From contig BCHX01000005.1 of the NCBI GenBank assembly GCA_001599755.1, forward strand, positions 2,786,409 through 2,850,408: a stretch of DNA of 64,000 nt. The letters run 5' to 3'. Below the pieces are notes generated by a model. It was given only the letters and a program-made list of their open reading frames with translations, did not search any database and was not told the origin of the DNA. This document shows, in pieces, positions 12,360 through 22,874 of the stretch (within the stretch, counting starts at the first letter, position 1; the number at the start of each line of letters is the position of its first letter). The position numbers were made by a program, and so were the translations under genes. The stretch comes from Gliomastix tumulicola. Lineage: Eukaryota; Ascomycota; Sordariomycetes; Hypocreales; Bionectriaceae.

Positions 12360-12927
12360 ACCACCATAATAATCCCCTTGTAACAAGTTATTATTATGGC
12401 CTCGTTTCCCCTGCTTCTTTCTCGTCTGCTGTCTGTTGCCCTTCCCCCATCCTCAGTCCTTCCTTGTCCCTGTGCTTGTTAGAGCCCAGCCAGCCCCCCG
12501 AAGGTGACTGCCGGGACCCCAATTCGCTCTCGCTTTAACATGCCTTTGGTCCCTCGCATATCTGTATAATCCTGTACTCTCTCTCCGTCGGTCGCTCCCT
12601 TGAACCCACCCAGTCTGTCCCTTCCTCGAATAGTTGGCCCTGTCGTGTGTTCAACAACTCTCAGTCGCCAATCGCTTTATAGAACCGACCACCAGTCGAA
12701 TCGACGTTGCGTTCTACCATTCGATCCGATCCGACTCTCACAACTGCCGTAATTCCTCGCCCGTCGACAGCACAACTTGTTTCCGACAATCCTGAGCTGC
12801 ATTGGGCGACTTACAGCCTGGATCGTGTTTTTTCGACCGACAACAGAGGGCACGTTGACTCGTCGCCCTCTGATATAGCCCTCATTTCCGGACACCGAGG
12901 GCTATTGGCACTGCCGTTTCTATCGCC
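12360..12927 (+). promoter_or_regulatory. Pyrimidine-rich promoter/leader of the CRIB-motif gene
   Basis: Long C/T-rich runs, such as cttcccccatcctcagtcc and repeated ctctctc, precede the ATG at 12928, as is usual for leaders of highly expressed filamentous-fungal genes. At least one upstream ATG occurs (12539-12541, aacATGcct), so upstream ORF control is possible. No clear TATA box was identified. Confidence 0.45.
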
Positions 12928-15579
12928 ATGTCATTCTCCTCCGAGAACTTGTCGGGTCTGCGTCACGGTCGGAGACGCGCATTGAGTCGGGATGCTATCA
13001 AGTCGACGCTTTCCATCCCCTTGTCTCGGGGCAGCAGCAACCCCAGCCCCGTATCGAGCAACCTCCCTACACCGGATATCGACCAGATGCTCGAGCCCGC
13101 AATGGATGGACCTCCTTCGCCCGAGAGGCTGCGACAGCTCAGCAAGCAGATGAAGCGGGGATCGTACCTGGACCGACCTGGAGGCCACCGCACGACGGGC
13201 TCTGGCTCGTCGCCTCGTGCTGCCATGGACGGCCGACCCCATTGGGAAAGCTTCGAGACCATGGGGCTCTCGCGCCAGCCGTCCAACCGATCTGCCGAGA
13301 GCAGCAACACCTCGAGGGAGTTTCTGGACCGTGAGCGCGGCCAGAGCGTTGGGAAGAGCTTTTTCCAGCGCACGGCCATCTCCAAACGTGCGAGCAGCGC
13401 CCACAGCTCGTCCAATAGTTCCCTCCACTCGGGCGACATCCCCGCCGCCGAGGAGAATGTCCTCAAGGAAGCACTGGTCCCCATCTCTGGCCTCTTTGCC
13501 CGCCGGAAGCCATCTCGGGATGAGACGATCCAGAAGAAGCTCCAGATTTCGGGCCCTTTCAACTTCCAGCACGTGACGCACCACCAGCGTGATAACCTGC
13601 ACTCCCTGCAGGGAAGCAGCCGCACCGAGCTGTCGTCGGAGTTGTCTCAGATGCCCACTCCGGGCCCGTCGACCGCCCCTGGCGTGCTGCGAGGCATCGA
13701 GGCGCAGGACATCTACCTGATGAACAGCTCGACGGAGGCTCTGGATGCAGCCGAGGCACCGCTGTCCGCTCCACCGATTCGGCCTCAATTGGTGCCACGG
13801 CACACCGCCCCGGCTGCACCCCGCCGCTTGCTGAGGACGGCAAAGTCGTCGGATCAGCTCCGGAGCAGCCCTCCACGATCTCAGCGGCCTCAGTCGCCGA
13901 ATTCAATTGGCAGCCATGACCCGGCCACGGGCGGACCAGTGCCGCCCCCGCGCGCTTCAAGCCGCCAATCGGTGGTGCAGGATGGCTTCTCGGTCTATGC
14001 GGCCGCGGCCACCTCGCCACTAGATCGACCTCGCACTAGCGGTGGCTTCCGCCAGCCTCAGCCGTTCAGCCCCAGCGAATCAATTGCTGAGAACCCACTG
14101 CCACCACCTCCGGCCACTTCTCACGGCTACGCACCCTCGGCCGACTTTGAGTATTTCGGCAAGCAATCTGAGGCCGAGTCGCATGTTGTAGTAGACCAGT
14201 CTGATGAGGCTGGTTGGCCGCTGGCCTCCCCGTCTGTGTCTTATGACAAGGTCCTGCCAGACGTGCCCGAGGAGGAGGAGCACCACCATGGCCATGGTGT
14301 GGGCCGACGGTCGCGATTGAGCCTGGCAAGCAACGGCTCGTTGAGGATCAGCCAGTCTGTCCCCATGCTGCGCTCCTTCTCGCAATCACAGCGACGACCT
14401 AGCGGTGCCTCGGACACTCTGGGTAGGGTGGACATGACCGCCGCTCGACGGGCTATGAGGGACGGTATCGAGGAGGGAGACGATGAGGCCGTGACTGATG
14501 GCGCTCATCTGCAGGAGAACTGGGAGGACTGCATTGACTACTGCTACGAGCACGAGGCCGATGCCAACTTTGAGTACCAGTGGGAGCGCCCCTCGATGGA
14601 CGTTTCTCGCGAGACTCCTCCCCAGAAATCTGTCATCGATATGCTGGACGAGGTGGACGAAGTCGACGACAGCGAGTCGCTGCCTGGCCTTGCTACTACA
14701 ACTCCTCTCGACGAGGTCTCTCAGAGCCCCTCAAGTGTCTTCCATGACCGTGCCAGCCGCGATGTGCTCGGATCTGGCAACTACCTGGCCGTCACCAACA
14801 ACTTCTCGCTCCCGCGTGGAGAGAAGGGAAGCCGCATGTCTCAGCTCAAGAGTATCCGCCCCATCTCCACGGTATCGAGCTTCAGGGAGTCTCAGGGCTT
14901 CAACCTCTCGCCGTCCCTGCTGATCCCCGGCGACTACCATCAGCAGATGCTGATGACTGAGGCCGAGAGGTACGGATATCATGCGGATGATGACGTCCTC
15001 CGCGAGGCGTTCCAGGGTCCTTACCACGATGACTTTGAGCACAACGAGATGGATCGTTCTCCCATCTCCAACCAGCAGCGCTCTAGCACTTCCACTGCTG
15101 AGACTAGCTTCTCTTCTCGCTCTGACACTACTGGCGAGCGTCACATTTCTGCCAACTCCACCTTCACGACCCTGACTCGCCTTACTGTGAGCAGCAGCAG
15201 CACTTCGCTGAACAAGCAGGCAGGCATCGCCACTGAGTCTCACGAGCCCATGCCTGTCACCCAGGTCGTCGATGCACATGACGAGCATGATGAGGTTGAG
15301 GAGGCCGAGCCGACCCCTCCGGCCAACAAGGATACCGTCCCCGAGCTTACGCCATTCCCCATGACCAAGTTCGCTGCGAACAAGCCTCACCACCGCAGCC
15401 ATGCCAGTGAGAGCGTCGCTCGTGCCGAAATGGCGTCTCTCAAGGCCCAGGAACCCAAGCTCCGACGTCCCCGCGCTCGCACCTCTAGCCTGAGCGCCCA
15501 GATCGCGCCTCCTGTTGGCCAATATGCTCTGTTTCCTCGCGCTTACAAGGGACCCCCCAGCGCTGGTGACAGGATCTAA
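12928..15579 (+). CDS. CRIB-motif (p21-Rho-binding) protein, putative Cdc42/Rac effector
   Basis: Single-exon gene of 883 aa. The only recognisable domain is a CRIB-like motif at about residues 207-219 (ISGPFNFQHVTHH), matching the pattern I-S-x-P-x(2)-F-x-H-x(2)-H that binds GTP-loaded Cdc42/Rac. Everything else is Ser/Pro/Arg-rich and probably disordered, with many Ser-containing basic patches suited to phosphorylation. There is an acidic stretch near DEEVD-type sequence at about 570-580 and a conserved-looking C-terminal end (VGQYALFPRAYKGPP). By analogy with yeast Gic1/Gic2-type effectors, a role in polarised growth at the hyphal tip or septum is likely; that is inference. The start has ATG in context gccATGtca, and translation from it covers the whole open frame. 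The long gene-free upstream region suggests complex regulation. Confidence 0.75.
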   Translation: MSFSSENLSGLRHGRRRALSRDAIKSTLSIPLSRGSSNPSPVSSNLPTPDIDQMLEPAMDGPPSPERLRQLSKQMKRGSYLDRPGGHRTTGSGSSPRAAMDGRPHWESFETMGLSRQPSNRSAESSNTSREFLDRERGQSVGKSFFQRTAISKRASSAHSSSNSSLHSGDIPAAEENVLKEALVPISGLFARRKPSRDETIQKKLQISGPFNFQHVTHHQRDNLHSLQGSSRTELSSELSQMPTPGPSTAPGVLRGIEAQDIYLMNSSTEALDAAEAPLSAPPIRPQLVPRHTAPAAPRRLLRTAKSSDQLRSSPPRSQRPQSPNSIGSHDPATGGPVPPPRASSRQSVVQDGFSVYAAAATSPLDRPRTSGGFRQPQPFSPSESIAENPLPPPPATSHGYAPSADFEYFGKQSEAESHVVVDQSDEAGWPLASPSVSYDKVLPDVPEEEEHHHGHGVGRRSRLSLASNGSLRISQSVPMLRSFSQSQRRPSGASDTLGRVDMTAARRAMRDGIEEGDDEAVTDGAHLQENWEDCIDYCYEHEADANFEYQWERPSMDVSRETPPQKSVIDMLDEVDEVDDSESLPGLATTTPLDEVSQSPSSVFHDRASRDVLGSGNYLAVTNNFSLPRGEKGSRMSQLKSIRPISTVSSFRESQGFNLSPSLLIPGDYHQQMLMTEAERYGYHADDDVLREAFQGPYHDDFEHNEMDRSPISNQQRSSTSTAETSFSSRSDTTGERHISANSTFTTLTRLTVSSSSTSLNKQAGIATESHEPMPVTQVVDAHDEHDEVEEAEPTPPANKDTVPELTPFPMTKFAANKPHHRSHASESVARAEMASLKAQEPKLRRPRARTSSLSAQIAPPVGQYALFPRAYKGPPSAGDRI

Positions 15580-17006
15580 AGAGGAGCTCAGTTGACTCAA
15601 ATCAAATCTGCAAAATCCTCAGAGCTCCGCATACTTCTTGTACCCGCCGCCTGAACATTGGCGATGCTTGTGAACATATATATATACACATGTCCCGATC
15701 TGCTTCAAATGTACCAACAACAACAAGATGGCGATCTCGCCCGACGAGATCTGATGCCTGCGATGTACAGCCACTTGACAGCAGTCAAGATCCGGCCACA
15801 GACGGCCACAACGCGATATTTGACACGGTTTCAGGACCGTGCCATCACCGACACATGGACTCTACCATGTTTCTTCTTTTCTACACTCTCGTTCAGGGCG
15901 TTCCAAGGTGGCAGGCGTAACTTGTGGAAGCAAGCATGTATTTGCCCACTCTTACTCTGCCCAACGCCTGCCTACTACTTATTGTCATTTTCAAGTTTTG
16001 GTTATAGACGGCTAGCTCAAGGCTACCATGGGAATTCTCGGAAGGGCACTGGGACAAAAAAACCACATCCCCACGGCACGGTGCAATTCTAGAGGGTCAT
16101 TCGCTTGCATTTATTTCATTTTTCGCACACACACACACACCAAAACTTCACAGCTCGGTTGAGAGCAAGAGCAGACGGCTCGTTGGGAAAAAAACATAAA
16201 CCGGCATACAAGGAACAATAAAGGAAAAAACGAACCCCGGGCGGGGTTTTCTTGGGACTTGCTCTTCTTCGACTTTGAGAAGGGCAATTGGTGTTTTCTG
16301 CATCGATCGCTTACCTGTTTTTTCTTTCTTGTTTCTTTTTTTGCTCCCCGACATCCTCTGGCATCGGCCTTGGAAGGGCATCGTGCCCGCTTACGATCGT
16401 TTCCTTTCTCTTTCTTACGACTGATGGGACTATGAACTTGGACCTTTTTTGTTCTTACAAATTTCTTTTCTTGATTCTTGGGGACTGGCGTACAATAGAC
16501 AAAAGAGAGACGAAGTTAAGAGAAGACGTTGGATCCTATCTGATTGCCTTTGACCATAATCGCGGTGAAGTGACATGACCATCGTGTATCTTGTTAGTCC
16601 GAGTGTGCGATCAGACCTCGACCCTTACGACGGGACACTTACTTTTGAAGACGCAAGATTCTCCTCAACGGCCTACTTTGGATTGTGTGAAGACCCAGGA
16701 ATTCGTGCACGATGGTGAGGCACAAGTTGGACTAGAAATATATACTGCACCCTGTTCCCTAAAAAAGAACTGACCAGATACGGAACCTAATAGCACATAA
16801 CGAGCCTGTAAATGCTCTCTCCCTCTCCCGGAACGCCGCACCATCCCATTGGTGATTTCTCGTTTTGGATATAAAAAGCAAAAGGAAGAAAGCAAGCCAA
16901 ATCCTCCTGATCCAAGGAGGGGCAACCGACCCCTTTGCTACTTCATGGTGATATTCAACATCTCTTACAAACCGAGGGAAAGGGGGATAAGATGGAAAAG
17001 ACTGCA
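15580..17006. other. Convergent intergenic region, CRIB gene to POB3
   Basis: Holds the 3' flanks of two convergent genes. It contains a (CA)7 run at 16126-16140 and many T- and A-rich patches compatible with polyadenylation. A 9-base palindrome GCACGGTGC occurs at 16076-16084, related to the core of the palindromes near 11.7 kb. No gene was seen. Confidence 0.5.
16126..16140 (+). repeat. (CA)n microsatellite
   Basis: Seven CA dinucleotides in a row in the convergent 3' flank. Confidence 0.85.
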
Positions 17007-18954
17007 TTAGTCCGTCCGCTTCTTCTTCTTCGGCCTCTCCTCTTCTTCTTCCTCTTCGTCATCCTCGTCCATACCGTCTGCATCGGCATCAACGTCGCTC
17101 TCGCCCTGGTCGCTCCCGGTGCCCGACCCGTCACTCTCGTGCGCCGAGTCGAACTCCTCCGCGACATCACTATCACTGTCCGCCTGGAAGTCCTCATCGA
17201 CGCTCTCCTCGTCCTCGTCGGCGCTGCCCCTATCAGCCTTGGCCGCGACGACCTCCTCGTCCGAGTCGTCCATGTCCTGGGCGCGCAGGGCGGCGGCGAG
17301 CATGTTGGCGTCCTCGTCGATCTCGTTCTTAACGCGCAGGCCCTTGAGCTTGAAGAAGGCCTCGAGCGCCTTGAGGTCCTCGCGGTTGATGTTGCTGAAC
17401 TGGGAGGAGCCGGCGCCGTTCTTCATGACGACGGTGATGTCAAAGGTGGAGAGGGCCGAGACGGCGCCCGAGACGCGGGAGAAGGTGATTGACTGGGTCT
17501 GGTCGTAGGCGATGTACGTGGCGGGCTTGGGGACGAACATGAAGGCCTTTTCTAGGCAGTAGAGGAAGCCCTCGCTGGCCTTGATGGAGCACTTGATACC
17601 GTACTGGTTGCGGTGTCTGGGATGCATTAGCATGTGTTGATTAGTTTGGGACGGTGATGTTTGGGGGGGGGCAACTTACGTGATAAAGTCCTTGGCAGGG
17701 GATGAGATCTTCTTGTTTCCAAGGCCGCGGAACATCTTGGCCACGACGTGGTGTAGCGGCTCCTCGTAGTGGGCTTCGACCTTGTCCTTGTACTTCTCCT
17801 TGAGCTCGGCCTCGTCCAGGTTGAGGTCGATTGTCACTTCCTCGTCCTTCTTGAACTGCATGACGACAAACGGGTACCTGGTCTGGCCCTGGCGTAGCGG
17901 CGGATCGAGGCCAATGCAAAGCATGCAGTGCATCTCATCGGGCTTGGGGAGGACCATGAACTTCTTGACGGCCTCGTACTGGATCTTGTAGTCGTATGTC
18001 TTGCCGCGGAGGCGGAAGGAAGACTCGTACATGTCGATGTCGAACCGACCTCTGTGGGGGTGGGTTAGCTCTGGATTTCTAGCGCAAGTAGTGAGATGAT
18101 GGAAGGCGGAGCGATTGCATACCTGGGCGTGAGGTGAAGGACGTCGAGGAAGGTGGCGATGGCGTCGCCGGCGGTCTCGCCAATCTCGGCCTTGTCGATG
18201 AGGGTATCATAGAACAGAGTTGCAGCATTCTTCTCCTCCTCGCCACCAGCGTCGCTCCCGGCATCCTCCCCGTCGGCCTCCTTCTTCGTCGTCGTCACAC
18301 CGGGGATGTAGAAGCGCATCTCGACGAGCTGGTCCTTACCAGCACCGGCCTTCTTCCCCTTGCCCCGCGCGCCGCCCAGATGGCCGTTGGTGCCCGTGTC
18401 CTGGGCGTCGACAGGCAGCGCCATCTCGACGGCGACCTCATTGCGACCAGCCAGGTTGGTGTTCCCGATCTCGGAGTACGGGATCTCGAAGGCGGGCCTG
18501 TTCTGGACGTTGAACGTGAGCTCGGCCTTGGAGAACTCGGCCTTGCCCCAGTTCCAGCCGCGCAGGGCGTGCTCCTTGCTCTCGAGGGCGGTGCTGTACC
18601 AGTTCTTGAAGACCTTGGCGAGGCGGTCAAAGTCCTCCTGCTGGAAGCCGTCGAGCTGGATGATGGCGGACGAGTTGCGCTGCAGGATGCGCACCTCGTA
18701 GCCCTTGGCGGCGCGGCTCCATTGGGCGCTGCCGATGTGGTTGTTGTCGAGGGTGAAGGTGTCGCCGCCGCCGGCGGGCTTCCAGCCGAAGCCGTTCTCG
18801 GCGAAGCGGCACTTTCCGCTCTCCTTGGAGAGGTCGAGGTAGATGTTGTCGAAGCTCTCGCTGTGTGGGAGGGGAGGGGGTGCCTTGGTCAGCCAACCGT
18901 GCTGCTTCCTGAGGGTGGAGGGAAAATTCGGGGAGCAACTCACATGGCAGTCAT
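17007..18954 (-). CDS. pob3: FACT complex subunit Pob3 (SSRP1 orthologue)
   Basis: Subunit of the nuclear FACT histone chaperone, which partners Spt16 to loosen and rebuild nucleosomes during transcription and replication. Four coding exons: 18954-18944, 18860-18123, 18051-17680 and 17616-17007, giving 576 aa. The first exon is only 11 coding bases. It joins in phase to give MTAIESFDNIYLDLSK, the expected Pob3 N-terminus, and this fixes the start. Domain order: N-terminal PH-like dimerisation region with GWNWGKAEFSKAELTF; middle tandem PH region (RGRFDIDMYESSFRLRGK, then MHCMLCIGLDPPLRQGQTRYP); and an acidic Asp/Glu/Ser tail ending in a basic KKKKRTD patch. As in other fungi there is no HMG box, unlike animal SSRP1; a separate Nhp6-type protein supplies that function in yeast. 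Donors are GTGAGT, GTATGC and GTAAGT, with the third after ATCAC. Divergent from ATG15. Confidence 0.97.
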
Positions 18955-20138
18955 CTTGCGATAGTGTAAGCACTGCTGCTAGAGGTCGGAAGATGACAGG
19001 AGCCTTCCTCCCGGTGGAATGTGGTGGGCGGTGAGTGGCTGGCGAGGGTTGCGCTCGGAAATGTGAAATTTGACGATGCACGACTGGAAGCTCAATTCGC
19101 CTGTGCCCAATTAATTAACCAGCAGGCCAGGCGGAACAATGGAAACGCGTTGGCGTGAACCGCGCCTGCCATTTTGCTGCTGGGACGCCTTCCCTCAGTG
19201 GGTTTAGCGGCCTCAAGAGAGGAGCGGTGCTGAGTAAGGCGGCGACGGACCAATCAGAGGCCCCATCGTAGCGGCATGTACGTATTTACTGGTTCGTTCA
19301 CCCGAATCCCAAACCCGTGGACTCGTCCCTGGAGGAAGAAAGCCTGGAGGAGCTTGATGAGCTTGATGGGCCTCAACAGGGTCTGCAGTTGATATTTGAT
19401 AGGTAGTGGCATTAGAACGCTGCAAAAGATGCGCTGTGTAATCGCTTAGCTTATCAGTAGGATCACATGCGCTGGTCGCACCCTGGATTTACCTCAGCAC
19501 GCCTGTTAGCGCTTGCACCGGAACTAGTACCCAGCCACTAACAGCTGAGTTATTTGGGACGGCCTGCATCGGGTCTTTAGTCTGCGACAAGCGTCTCCGC
19601 GCGATCAGCGTTCTGGACGGATGACACATTGACAAGTGACGACTCGCCAGTCACCCGGACCTTCCACTATCGTGATAAGCGACAGAAAAAAGAGGGACAG
19701 GCTGCAGATACGCCACAGTCCAGATGCCCGGACCGCGGCGTCGACAAATCAGAGCCCCCAGCATTGCAAGACATGGACATGGCTCTCAGCTAGCGAGGAA
19801 TGTAGCGTCATCGGGGGTCTCGCAGCAGGAACGAAGCGGCCTGTCGCAGAGCTGAGGCTGCCTGTTGCCTGAGGCTTGGTCTACCTTAACGGGGTGGCTT
19901 TGGAGCTGACGCCAGCCGCTTGCATCAGATCGCTCCTCTTTTTATGTCCACCTCGCCGTTGATCCTCGCCTCCCTCTGCCACCCCAACAAACCTCCCTCT
20001 ATCCATGACCAGCACGACTTAAAATCCTCACTATATATCTTCCCCTGTACCCAATCTCCCTCTCTCTCCTTCCGCCCCATGCAGACTCTCGCCCGGGACG
20101 TCCATGGAGCAGCTCGCACATGCACACACTCGCCTAAC
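18955..20138. promoter_or_regulatory. Divergent intergenic region between POB3 and ATG15
   Basis: About 1.2 kb shared by two divergently transcribed genes. No open frame here is convincing. The ATG15-proximal end is C/T-rich with a TATA-like element; the POB3-proximal side has no clear element. Confidence 0.5.
20032..20039 (+). promoter_or_regulatory. TATA-like element of ATG15
   Basis: The sequence tatatatc lies about 100 bases before the chosen ATG15 start and is followed by a C/T-rich run (tctccctctctctcc), a common fungal initiation layout. It argues that open frame upstream of 20032 is not translated. Confidence 0.5.
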
Positions 20139-22127
20139 ATGCGGTCGACGACGGTGGCTATCTTACTCTCGGTCCTCCTCGCTGCATCGCCGATAGCGGC
20201 CTCGCCACACCTCGCCGAGGACGGCCTCCTCGTCCCGGGGCTCGTTCTCCCTTCCCAGCCGCGGCCCGAGCCCGAGCCCGTCCTCCCCGCCGAGCACACC
20301 TTCACCCTCCGGCACATCTACCACCATGGCTCCGCGCAGTACCCGGAGCTGCACCGCGTGCGGGACTACGACAGCGAGCCGCCGAGGCTCTTCCTCGCCT
20401 CCGACGATGCCCGCCGCGAGAAGTTGTCCGAGTTCCCGAGCCTCGTGGCCATGAGCCGTGGCGAGTCGATAGAGCGTCTGGTCGACAGGCGGCCCTCGGT
20501 CGTCGACCCGTTGGTGGCTGAGTCGCGGAGGCAGGGCTTCGCCCCGGTGATGAACGCCGACGCCTGGACGCTCGACGAGGTGCCGGCACCGAATATCACG
20601 GACAAGCGGACGGTCCTCACGATGGCGTTCATGGCGTCCAACGCCTACGTCGACGTCGAGGGCGGGAGCGGCTGGTACGACGTCGGGCCCCAGTGGAAGA
20701 ACAAGGACGACTTTGGCTGGGAGACGGACGGCCTGCGAGGGCACATCTTCGCCGACGAGAATAATTCGACTGTCGTCATCGGCATCAAGGGCACATCGAC
20801 GGCCGTCTGGGACGGCTCGGGGACGACGACGAACGATAAGGTCAACGACAACCTCTTCTTCAGCTGTTGCTGCGGCCAGCAGGGGCAGTGGACCTGGCGC
20901 AAGGTCTGCGACTGCGCGACGGGGACGTACTCCTGCAACAATACCTGCGTCCGCCAGACGCTGATGGACGAGCACCACTACTACAAGGCCGCCCGCGAGC
21001 TCTACTCGAACGTGACAGAGCGGTACCCGAATTCGACGATTTGGCTTACGGGGCACTCGCTCGGAGGAGCTGTTGCGTCTCTGCTCGGCCTGACATACGG
21101 TGATACTGCTGTCACGTTTGAGGCTGTTCCTGAGGCTCTCGCAGCGTCCCGACTCGGTCTGCCTGTTCCCCCGGGCGCGGACCACGAGAGACCCCAGACG
21201 CGGCAGTTCACAGGTGCCTACCACTTCGGACATACGGCAGACCCCGTGTACATAGGGACGTGTAATGGGGCCACTGCTAGTTGCTCCTTTGCAGGCTACG
21301 CCATGGAGTCGGCATGCCATACGGGCCGAGAGTGCATATACGACGTTGTGTTGGATAAGGGCTGGCGCGTCGGCATCGGCACGCATAGGATCAGCTCCGT
21401 CATCAAGGACGTCATCATGAAGTACGACACGGTGCCCGAGTGCAACTTCACGCCTGAGTGCCGGGACTGCGCTCAGTGGAAGATGTTCGAGTCCAACGAG
21501 ACCGAGACGACGACGACATCCGGGCAGCAGACGTCGACCACCTCTACACGAACACGCACGCGTACGGAGACGTGCGAGACGCCTGGCTGGTGGGGATGCC
21601 TCGACAAGACGACGACGGGCGAGCCTACCTCGGTTCCGACGACGACGTCAACTTCCACATCTACGTGTAAGACACCAGGCTGGTTCGGCTGCTGGGACAA
21701 GACGACGACTACCACGACGACAACGGAGCCCACCACGACAACTACTTCTACGTCAACCTGCAAGACGCCAGGGTGGTTTGGCTGCAAGGACAAGACCACG
21801 ACCATCGGCATCTCAACCATCTCCTCGTCAACCTGCAACTCCCCCGGGCACTTCTGGGGCTGTTGGGACGAGACCACATCAACGACAACCACCACCGAAG
21901 ACCGGGACTCATCAGATCCGGCCACAACGACGTGGGAGCACCCAGACTGGCCGGAAGCCACGTCTACCAGCACATGCCACACGCCGGGCTTCTTCTGGGG
22001 CTGCTGGGACAAGACGAGCATCATGGCCACGGCCGACGTTAGTGACGGAAGCGCCATGACGGGCCACGTACCGATAAACGCGGAGCCGAAGCAGACAGGA
22101 TCCCCGCTTGTCCCAGACGAGATCTAG
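20139..22127 (+). CDS. atg15: Putative vacuolar lipase Atg15
   Basis: Class 3 lipase expected to break down autophagic-body and multivesicular-body membranes inside the vacuole; 662 aa, no intron seen. The chosen ATG gives an N-terminal hydrophobic anchor/signal ([13 protein letters not shown]) and lies downstream of a TATA-like box; in-frame ATGs at 19944, 20079 and 20103 are possible but less likely. The catalytic Ser is about residue 307 in GHSLGG, with the expected Asp in HTADPVYIG and His in GIGTHRI. The Cys-rich insertion ([14 protein letters not shown], then [10 protein letters not shown]) and NIT/NST/NVT/NFT sequons fit a lumenal glycoprotein. The C-terminal ~150 residues are unusual: five Cys/Trp cassettes of the type [15 protein letters not shown] separated by Thr/Ser-rich linkers. 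Family identity is strong; substrate and site are known from yeast Atg15. Confidence 0.93.
   Translation: MRSTTVAILLSVLLAASPIAASPHLAEDGLLVPGLVLPSQPRPEPEPVLPAEHTFTLRHIYHHGSAQYPELHRVRDYDSEPPRLFLASDDARREKLSEFPSLVAMSRGESIERLVDRRPSVVDPLVAESRRQGFAPVMNADAWTLDEVPAPNITDKRTVLTMAFMASNAYVDVEGGSGWYDVGPQWKNKDDFGWETDGLRGHIFADENNSTVVIGIKGTSTAVWDGSGTTTNDKVNDNLFFSCCCGQQGQWTWRKVCDCATGTYSCNNTCVRQTLMDEHHYYKAARELYSNVTERYPNSTIWLTGHSLGGAVASLLGLTYGDTAVTFEAVPEALAASRLGLPVPPGADHERPQTRQFTGAYHFGHTADPVYIGTCNGATASCSFAGYAMESACHTGRECIYDVVLDKGWRVGIGTHRISSVIKDVIMKYDTVPECNFTPECRDCAQWKMFESNETETTTTSGQQTSTTSTRTRTRTETCETPGWWGCLDKTTTGEPTSVPTTTSTSTSTCKTPGWFGCWDKTTTTTTTTEPTTTTTSTSTCKTPGWFGCKDKTTTIGISTISSSTCNSPGHFWGCWDETTSTTTTTEDRDSSDPATTTWEHPDWPEATSTSTCHTPGFFWGCWDKTSIMATADVSDGSAMTGHVPINAEPKQTGSPLVPDEI
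21570..22020 (+). repeat. Five coding repeats of a Cys/Trp cassette in Atg15
   Basis: Five in-frame copies of C-x-[TS]-P-G-[WFH]-x(0,1)-[WF]-G-C-x-D-[KE]-T occur: [46 protein letters not shown] and [12 protein letters not shown]. They are joined by acgacgacg-type Thr-coding runs. The last two have an extra residue before the WGC core, so the copies have diverged. Confidence 0.85.
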
Positions 22128-22874
22128 TACATCTGCTTCTATCTAGTCCTGCACGCCATACTCTGTGTGACGATCCGAGACTTCCTCGCCTAGGAGCGGA
22201 ATGAAGGCTGGCCGAGGCTCTTCGGCCGAATACGAGACGGGTTTTATCCCTGGATCCGAGGGCTGGCGGCCGGCCTCACCACGCTCACCATCTGGTATTT
22301 CTACGCGGGCACATAGATCGTGCCGGTCGATTTAGACATCGACCTTGTCACTTGGATAGAGCCCGGGTTGTGCGTACATAACATTGTTCTTGTACGGGAT
22401 GTTCAGATTGATATGCTTTTTGCATAAACACGGAGTTGGGTAGCCTTTGTTTTTACAACACAGCTTTTTGGTGTTTTTTTTTATTTAAAGAATAGGACAC
22501 GGAAGGCTCTGTGTCTGCAGCGAAAGATATCCTATGCAGATAAATGCATAAGTTGATTGAAATCGAGCATCCCTTCCGAGATATCCGGCAAAACAATGGG
22601 CTGGTGATGACATTGGCAGGTATGACTCTTTTGTTTGCCTCTCTATAACAGGCAATCATACTCTGTAGTTGTGAAACGGGAGGGTTAGTCTATAAATCCT
22701 CCAGCTTCGATCCTTCGTCAGGCAACCTTCCAACACTATGATCGGGAAGAGTATCGTATCATCCAGGAGGGTTGTCGCCCTTCGTTTATCATGTCGACAA
22801 TATATAGCGGATATGCAACAAAGCTCGGGATATGGATGCGATTAGGGATAAGCTACGTCTCGACAAGATCAATG
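22128..22874. other. Convergent intergenic region, ATG15 to amidase
   Basis: 3' flanks of two convergent genes, with A/T-rich patches such as ttttttttatttaaag near 22480. No gene seen. Confidence 0.5.

Noticed and set aside
18134..18964. 276-codon open frame antisense to POB3
   Set aside because: It is a mirror of the well-supported POB3 exon on the other strand, caused by GC-rich third codon positions, and consists of a monotonous Leu/Val/Glu/Gly pattern.
19920..20138. N-terminal extension of ATG15
   Set aside because: The frame is open from a TTG at 19920, but a TATA-like box at 20032 lies inside it and the next ATGs would place extra polar sequence before the membrane anchor.
20163..21386. 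407-codon open frame antisense to ATG15
   Set aside because: Arg/Val/Leu-rich shadow of the ATG15 coding strand with no recognisable protein features.
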